This document shows, piece after piece, positions 43,307 through 48,836 of a stretch of 48,836 nucleotides of DNA (position 1 is the stretch's first letter; each line of letters starts with the position of its first letter). Position numbers and translations under genes: made by a program. Source of the DNA: Bacteroidota bacterium (lineage in GTDB: Bacteria > Bacteroidota > Bacteroidia > Palsa-948). The notes below the pieces were generated by a model. It ran no database searches. It was given only the letters and a program-made list of their open reading frames with translations, and was not told where the DNA came from. The stretch is from NCBI GenBank assembly GCA_003164895.1, contig PLUL01000019.1, positions 1 through 48,836 of the forward strand. Reading direction: 5' to 3'.

Positions 43307-46300
43307 ATGAAAAAAATTATAAAAACATTTTTAGTTTTTAGTTTTTCATTTTTAACTTTTCATTCTGTATTTGCGCAAGCGCCAAAAACTTTTTCTGCCG
43401 ACTCAGTGAAATTCCTGAATGAAATGGATGATTATTTCAGCTCAGTGCAGGGAAAAGAAAAAGAAGGCCATACTTTTATCAAAGAACAATTCAAGCCGTT
43501 TTGGTTTGGCGGATATATGTCGGATGATAAAAGGCAATTTGTCTACATCACCAGCATTGCTATGCTTCAAAAAAAACTTCGCCCATTTCCTGATTACTAC
43601 AATTTCTTCATGGCAATGATAAATTTTTACAACACGACAAAACTGGAAGAAAAAAGTTTTCAATCATGGAAAACAAGTATTGAAAAACTCATAGGAAAAG
43701 GAAGTTCGAAAAAACTTTCTGATTTTTTGGAAGCATCCAACAATTTATTCAGCACAAATAAACTTTTCAAATCTCCTGCAGAAGAATGGTTTGCTGACAA
43801 CAACAATTACTCATTCGAATTTGATTCATTACCAAAAATCATTTTTTCAAAAACAAATTTATCTTGCGCTGTTAAAGCTGATACTGCAACTATTTTCGAA
43901 ACATCAGGAATCTATTATCCTACAGAAAAAAAATGGGTTGGTAAAGGAGGTAAAGTTACTTGGGCACGCGATGGGATTGACGACAAACAGGTTCATGCAG
44001 AACTCAACAAATACAAAATCAATCTCACCAAACAAAGCTATACAGCCGACTCTGTAAAATTCACCAACGAAATTTATTTTAAAACTCCCATACTTGGAAC
44101 GATAGAAGAAAAAGCAGTTCCAGATGCAACTCCCGAGAATTCAACTTATCCGCGATTTGAATCTTACAGCAGTCGGTTTGAAATAAAAAATATTGCTCAG
44201 GGAAAAGTAGATTTCTCAGGCGGATTTTCTCTGCGCGGCAGTAAGTTCATCGGTTCAGGAAGCAAAACTGCGGATGCATATCTTATTTTCAAGCGCAACA
44301 ACAAACCGCTTGTGAAAGCTTCGGGAAAAACTTTTATTTTCAAAAAAGACAGAATTACTTCGGATGACGCGGCAATAACAATGTATCTTGACAAGGATTC
44401 TATTTATCACCCTTCCATCAATGTGAAATTTGACATTGACAATAAGGAACTTATCCTTATCCGGCTTCTTGAAGGTATTTCAAAAACTCCATACTTCAAC
44501 ACATTTCACAAAGTGGATATGTACATTGAAGAAATTGACTGGAAACTTGACTCAGCCAATATGTATTTCAAAACGCTCATCGGAAGTTCGCAGGGAGTTG
44601 CTGAATTTCCCTCAGCAAATTATTTTCGTGCCGATGTTTTTTACCAGCTTCAGGGAATTGACGATATTAATCCGCTCAGCGCGTTAAAAAATTGCGGTGA
44701 CCAGTTAAAGAAAAAAGAATTTACTGTAGTTGAATTTTCCAAATGCAGACGGCTTGACCCGAACGATATTCGCCCGTCTCTGATTGCCATCGCAAGTCTG
44801 GGATTTATTATTTACAAACCAGATGAAGATAAAATAATTTTAAAAGACAGGTTGGAACAGTTTCTCAAAGCGAAAGCAGGCGCTGTGGATTACGATGTAA
44901 TTGGAATTAAATCCAACGTTCATGGCGGATCAAACAATGCCGTTCTTAATCTTTTGAATTATGATTTGAAAATTTATGGAGTTTCGCAAATTCTCCTAAG
45001 CGATTCCGAAAACGTAACTATTTATCCTGCAAAAAACCAAGTTGTGCTAAAGAAAAATCGCGACTTTACTTTTGGCGGAGTGGTTCAAGCTGGAAAATTT
45101 TCCATCTTCGGAAAAGATTTTTCTTTCAATTACGACCAGTTCAAGATCAACATTAATAATGGCGACTCCATTCGTTTTTCCGTTCGCAGATTAACGCCCG
45201 ATGCGTTTGGAAGTTTTCCTGATGTGCCCGTAAAATCCGTTATCGAACAAGTGCAGGGAGAATTGATTATTGACAAAACAAATAATAAGTCTGGCAGAAC
45301 ATCTTATCCTCAATATCCTATTTTCAATTCATCCAAAGAATCTTTTGTTTATTACAGCAAGCATTCCATACAAAAAGGTGTTTACAAGCGCGATAAATTT
45401 TATTTCAAGATCGATCCTTATACACTCAGCAGTTTGGATAATTTCAAAACGGAAGCGCTGAAACTAAAAGGAATTTTTTCTTCCGCAGGAATTTTTCCTG
45501 ACTTTGTTGACACGCTTTCCATTCAGCCGGATTACTCGCTGGGTTTTGTTCGACCAGCTCCGGGTGGAGGATTTGCTTCGTATGGCGACAAAGGAAAATT
45601 CACGAACAAAATCAAACTCAGCAACGAAGGTTTGCACGGCGACGGTACGATTGATTATCTCACTTCTACTTTAAGTTCAAGCAATATGGTTTTCTATCCT
45701 GATTCGGTGAATGGCATGGCGGAAAAATTTGCAGTGCGCGAACAGAAAGGCGAGAAGGTGGAATATCCTCCGGTGAAAGGAGACAGTGTTTATGTTCATT
45801 GGACTCCCAAAAAAGATGTGATGCAGATATTCTCGCAAGTGAAACCGTTGGATATGTATAAGGGGCAAGCGCAGATGAAGGGAAGAGTGGATTACTCGCC
45901 AAAAGAAATGAATGGAAACGGCAAACTGGATTTCTCCGGCGCAACCATGTCTGCCAACCTGATGAAATTTAAAAATAAAAAAGTATTGTCCGACACCGCA
46001 TCGTTTAGCTTGAAAGCATTGGAAAGTTCGCAATTTGCCTTCTCCACAAAAAACGTCAATGCCATTGTTGATTTTGAGAAACGCACGGGTGATTTTGCAT
46101 CGAACGGAAAAGGTTCCATTGTTGAATTTCCTGTCAACCTGTATATCTGCTACATGGATAACTTTAAATGGAACATGGATGCAGGCGAAATTGAACTTGC
46201 TTCGCGCGACGCGAACAAACCAAAAGATGCACGTATGCTCGAACTTTCAGGACCTGAATTTATTTCTACGAATCCCAAACAGGACTCCTTGCGGTTCAAT

Positions 46301-47788
46301 GCACCAAAAGCTAAATTCGATTTCAAAAATTACATCATCTCCGCGATGGATGTGGCTTGGATAAATGTTGCCGATGCAAAAGTGTATCCCGACAGCGGAA
46401 AAGTTACCATTCTGAAAGCTGCCGAGATGAAAACTTTCTCCAACGCAAAAATTGTTGCCAACAGCATAACTGCGTATCACACCGTTTACAAAGCCAATGC
46501 TAATTTGTTCGGCAGAAAGAGTTATGCCGCATCGGGATATTATGATTACGTGGATGAGATGAAAAACAAACAACCCATTTATCTGGCAAACATCCGCGTG
46601 GATACCACTTATCAAACCATTGCCGAAGCAACCATTCTGGATTCTGCGCATTTTATGCTGAGTCCGAATTACGAATTCAAGGGGAAAGTAAATCTTGCTT
46701 CCAATAATCAGTTCATGGTGTTTACGGGTTCAACCAAGGTTACTCAAACCTGCCCTGCGCTTGGCAACGGAAAAACATGGTTTAATTTCTCCGCACAAAT
46801 TAACCCTGAAAAGATTCTCATTCCGGTTACCGACAAACTGGTGGATGACAGAGACAAAGACATCAGCGCGGCAATTATGGTGGCTGCCGATACATCAGGA
46901 ATTTATACTTCGTTCTTCACCAAAAAAATTCACAAGAACGATCAGGAAGTTATCTCGGCAACAGGATTTTTATTCTATGACAAACCAACGAAAGAATATC
47001 GCATCACTTCGAAAGAGAAACTCAACGAGCCAACACTTACCGGAAATTACCTGAGCTTGAAATCGGATGCCTGCACAGTTTACGGAGAAGGAAAGATGGG
47101 CGGGTTGGGTCTCGACCTTGGACAAGTGAAGATAGACGCGGTGGGAAATGCCTCGCACGATCTGAAAACCGATTCCGCGTCGTTCAATATGATGATGGCG
47201 CTCGATTTCTTCTTCGACAATTCTGCGCTTGATAAAATGTCGGAACTGATTTCAAACACAACATCGCTCACAGGAGTTACCGTGGGCGCCACGTTTGAAA
47301 AAGGTTTGCACGAACTTTTGGACAAAGAAAAAGCCGACAAACTTATTGCCGATGTAAGTCTGTACGGCAAGTTTAAAAAGTTTCCTGACGAACTGGATCA
47401 CACCATTTTCTTAACTGATGTTCATGCGCAATGGGATAAAAAGAATAACGCCTACGTTTCAACCGGAGCCATTGGCATTGGTTTCATTCACAAGAACCAG
47501 GTGAACAAATATGTATCGGGCAAAATTGCGCTGTCGAAGAAAAGAACGGGCGACATCCTAGATATTTATTTAGAAGTGGATAAGAACAACTGGTATTATT
47601 TCCGCTACACAAAAGGATTGCTCACAGCCGTTTCGGGCGACCCTGCCTTTAATAAGATTGTTCAGGAATTGAAAGCCGATAAGCGCACGCAAAAAGGCGA
47701 ACGCGGACAAACTCCTTATGAGTTTTCGATTGGCAGCGAGCAGCAGAAAAATCTTTTCCAGCGCAAGTTTAAGAATACGGAGGAGTAA
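43307..47788 (+). CDS. Very large exported beta-rich protein of unknown function
   Basis: From ATG 43307 the protein has 1,493 residues; a GTG two codons earlier is possible. A signal peptide (about 1-24) leads into a helical region (about 30-160). Well over 1,100 residues follow with alternating short strands and repeated themes such as GKVDFSGGFSLRGSKF, LSNEGLHGDGTIDYL, MKGRVDYSPKEMNGNGKLDFSGA and YEFKGKVNLASNNQFMVF. The rhythm recalls the open beta-groove proteins of lipid transport (LptA/OstA, AsmA/TamB), but no diagnostic motif was seen. There is no T9SS domain, so a periplasmic or outer-membrane-inner-face place is likely. I recall homologues in Bacteroidota annotated only as hypothetical. 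Confidence 0.8.
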   Translation: MKKIIKTFLVFSFSFLTFHSVFAQAPKTFSADSVKFLNEMDDYFSSVQGKEKEGHTFIKEQFKPFWFGGYMSDDKRQFVYITSIAMLQKKLRPFPDYYNFFMAMINFYNTTKLEEKSFQSWKTSIEKLIGKGSSKKLSDFLEASNNLFSTNKLFKSPAEEWFADNNNYSFEFDSLPKIIFSKTNLSCAVKADTATIFETSGIYYPTEKKWVGKGGKVTWARDGIDDKQVHAELNKYKINLTKQSYTADSVKFTNEIYFKTPILGTIEEKAVPDATPENSTYPRFESYSSRFEIKNIAQGKVDFSGGFSLRGSKFIGSGSKTADAYLIFKRNNKPLVKASGKTFIFKKDRITSDDAAITMYLDKDSIYHPSINVKFDIDNKELILIRLLEGISKTPYFNTFHKVDMYIEEIDWKLDSANMYFKTLIGSSQGVAEFPSANYFRADVFYQLQGIDDINPLSALKNCGDQLKKKEFTVVEFSKCRRLDPNDIRPSLIAIASLGFIIYKPDEDKIILKDRLEQFLKAKAGAVDYDVIGIKSNVHGGSNNAVLNLLNYDLKIYGVSQILLSDSENVTIYPAKNQVVLKKNRDFTFGGVVQAGKFSIFGKDFSFNYDQFKININNGDSIRFSVRRLTPDAFGSFPDVPVKSVIEQVQGELIIDKTNNKSGRTSYPQYPIFNSSKESFVYYSKHSIQKGVYKRDKFYFKIDPYTLSSLDNFKTEALKLKGIFSSAGIFPDFVDTLSIQPDYSLGFVRPAPGGGFASYGDKGKFTNKIKLSNEGLHGDGTIDYLTSTLSSSNMVFYPDSVNGMAEKFAVREQKGEKVEYPPVKGDSVYVHWTPKKDVMQIFSQVKPLDMYKGQAQMKGRVDYSPKEMNGNGKLDFSGATMSANLMKFKNKKVLSDTASFSLKALESSQFAFSTKNVNAIVDFEKRTGDFASNGKGSIVEFPVNLYICYMDNFKWNMDAGEIELASRDANKPKDARMLELSGPEFISTNPKQDSLRFNAPKAKFDFKNYIISAMDVAWINVADAKVYPDSGKVTILKAAEMKTFSNAKIVANSITAYHTVYKANANLFGRKSYAASGYYDYVDEMKNKQPIYLANIRVDTTYQTIAEATILDSAHFMLSPNYEFKGKVNLASNNQFMVFTGSTKVTQTCPALGNGKTWFNFSAQINPEKILIPVTDKLVDDRDKDISAAIMVAADTSGIYTSFFTKKIHKNDQEVISATGFLFYDKPTKEYRITSKEKLNEPTLTGNYLSLKSDACTVYGEGKMGGLGLDLGQVKIDAVGNASHDLKTDSASFNMMMALDFFFDNSALDKMSELISNTTSLTGVTVGATFEKGLHELLDKEKADKLIADVSLYGKFKKFPDELDHTIFLTDVHAQWDKKNNAYVSTGAIGIGFIHKNQVNKYVSGKIALSKKRTGDILDIYLEVDKNNWYYFRYTKGLLTAVSGDPAFNKIVQELKADKRTQKGERGQTPYEFSIGSEQQKNLFQRKFKNTEE

Positions 47789-48691
47789 TCACTTCACCAC
47801 CACCAGCTTCTTGCTCAACACACCTTCGTCGGTTTTGAGTTGCAGAAAATAAATTCCGGTTGCTTGCGCAGAAAGGTTAATGGTTAATTGTGTTGATTGC
47901 GGTAATTGGGTGTTACTGTAAACCTTTTCTCCAAGCACATTGTAAATCACTACACTGTTCATTTGCAAATTGGATAATTGATTTATTTGCATATTAAACT
48001 GCCCGTTCGTAGGATTGGGAAATATTTTTATTAAACGAGATTCATCATCTTCTTTCATTCCTGTGAGTAAACCTAAGCAAGTGTCCACCGTATTATATGG
48101 TGTTACAGTAGTATGATGATATAACTGTATTCCGTTTTCAGTATAACAAACTAACGTCCATGCCCATTCAAATTAATAATCAAAAGGCATAAATAAAAAA
48201 TGTGTACTGCCAACACCTTCAATCCATGCATTGTTATTGATTGAACCATTTGTATTAAATCTTTTTCTGTAATTACCATTAATTAATATTGAATCAATTG
48301 AAATTATTTTTTCTGGATAAACTGCGCTAGCAAATTTAATCGGAACAGTATCTCCAACATGAAGACCAAATGTGTACAGCAAAGTATCATTGGCAAAAGA
48401 GCTTTGATAATAACCATGGAAATAGACCGATTTTGTTGTTATATCTTGTCGAATTGCACCGCTATAACCATTGCCATTATAAATTTTATGATATAATTTA
48501 TTATTAATTGTGGTGTCACCTTTCATAAAATAGTTTTGAAGTTGTTGAGAGTAATTAGAAGGACTACTTTGATATTCAAACAAAACTGTCCACACCGCAT
48601 TTGAATCAGGAAACGGATGATAAACATTCGTCTGCGCATCGGCAGAAAAGAAAACAATTGCAAATAATATAAAAGCGTAATGTTTCTTCAT
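47789..48691 (-). pseudogene. T9SS cargo protein gene interrupted by one in-frame stop
   Basis: ATG 48691 opens a signal peptide (KKHYAFILFAIVFFSADAQ) and about 170 residues of a secreted beta-rich protein, ending at TAA 48175-48173. The same frame continues without shift: FEWAWTLVCYTENGIQLYHH, then a T9SS type A sorting domain (IKIFPNPTNGQFNMQ ... GIYFLQLKTDEGVLSKKLVVVK) and the true stop at 47789. Without the stop the gene would encode 300 residues. A tyrosine codon changed to TAA (giving FDYYFEW) is the simplest explanation; a sequencing error is possible. The truncated product would lack the sorting signal. Confidence 0.88.
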
Positions 48692-48695
48692 TGAG

Positions 48696-48703
48696 TAAAG
48701 ATA
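48696..48703 (-). promoter_or_regulatory. -7 promoter box (TATCTTTA) of the interrupted T9SS gene
   Basis: One mismatch from TAnnTTTG on the minus strand, four bases before ATG 48691, with a TTG 17 bases further upstream. It would again give an almost leaderless transcript. Confidence 0.35.
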
Positions 48704-48724
48704 CACATTTTGTAGAAAAACAAA

Positions 48725-48757
48725 AAAGCCCACTCCGCCAAACTCGAAATGGGCTTT
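48725..48757 (-). terminator. Intrinsic terminator of the gene entering at the window end
   Basis: Read on the minus strand, AAAGCCCA and TGGGCTTT form an 8-bp stem followed by a T-run, 11 bases after the stop at 48768. Confidence 0.75.
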
Positions 48758-48767
48758 ATTTATTTCA

Positions 48768-48836
48768 CTACGCTTTTGGCGCAGCGGGTTTTGGCTTTGC
48801 CTTGGGCTTTTTATATTCCGATTTCTTTTTAATGCC
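48768..48836 (-). CDS. C-terminal tail of an unidentified protein (partial)
   Basis: The minus-strand frame is open from the window edge to TAG at 48768-48770 and encodes 22 residues, GIKKKSEY followed by a Lys/Pro/Ala-rich tail ending AAPKA. The tail is basic and low-complexity, as found at the ends of some nucleic-acid-binding proteins. A terminator follows directly, which supports a real gene end. The family cannot be named from this piece. Confidence 0.55.
   Translation of the reverse strand, partial: GIKKKSEYKKPKAKPKPAAPKA

Overview
The window looks like a chromosomal segment of a Bacteroidota bacterium. It carries a Bacteroidota-style dcw cluster (mraZ to ftsA, with a PASTA-bearing FtsI and a long MraY). 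Three genes end in type IX secretion (T9SS) sorting domains. Many start codons are preceded by the Bacteroidota sigma-factor -7 box TAnnTTTG. A GlsA/GlsB-like aminolipid gene pair and an RNase Y gene are also present. Base composition is AT-rich throughout and most extreme in the glycan genes. The exact order cannot be decided from sequence reading alone.

Layout. 1-715: 3' part of an AT-rich acyltransferase-3 gene, then a 106-bp GC-richer junction. 822-14724 (minus strand): mraZ-rsmH-ftsL-ftsI-murE-mraY-murD-ftsW-murG-murC-ftsQ-ftsA, packed with overlaps or short gaps. ftsZ, expected after ftsA, is absent. 14725-15011: divergent control region with two oppositely oriented pairs of 10-bp-spaced GTGG/TGGG boxes, probable MraZ sites. 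15012-16825: aminolipid acyltransferase pair. 16876-21263: secreted Reeler-like CxxCH protein, ATL repair protein, folA, a GltB-like FMN protein and thyA. 21355-25102: a helix/Fn3-like hypothetical, a small ORF made of five 14-residue repeats, a T9SS cargo protein and an M23 peptidase carrying an in-frame palindromic repeat. 25182-27443: coiled-coil protein, zapA and rny. 27456-38933: surface-polysaccharide locus (Wzm/Wzt ABC exporter, two RgpF-type and three GT2 glycosyltransferases, a GT-C-like membrane protein, an O-antigen ligase/polymerase, a DegT aminotransferase and a PglC-type phosphoglycosyltransferase). 38930-41711: SirB1-like protein, tandem universal stress protein and DUF4197 protein. 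41870-47788: phosphohexomutase followed by an uncharacterised exported protein of about 1,490 residues. 47789-48691: T9SS cargo gene broken by one in-frame stop. 48768-48836: tail of another gene.

How the genes fit together. The dcw cluster makes lipid II with meso-diaminopimelate (MurE DNPR motif) and the septal machinery. ZapA and its upstream coiled-coil partner act on the same Z ring. The glycan locus plus the phosphohexomutase would supply, assemble and export a surface polysaccharide. The aminolipid pair and the very large exported protein point to envelope building. folA and thyA are functionally linked through dihydrofolate recycling.

A recurring theme is short tandem heptanucleotide repeats, seen in wzt, in the phosphomutase gene, at the 3' end of the glsA-like gene and filling one intergenic gap. 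Because 7 is not a multiple of 3, those inside genes could switch reading frames. No stretch longer than 300 bases lacks a gene. No tRNA, rRNA, CRISPR array or recognisable insertion sequence was seen.
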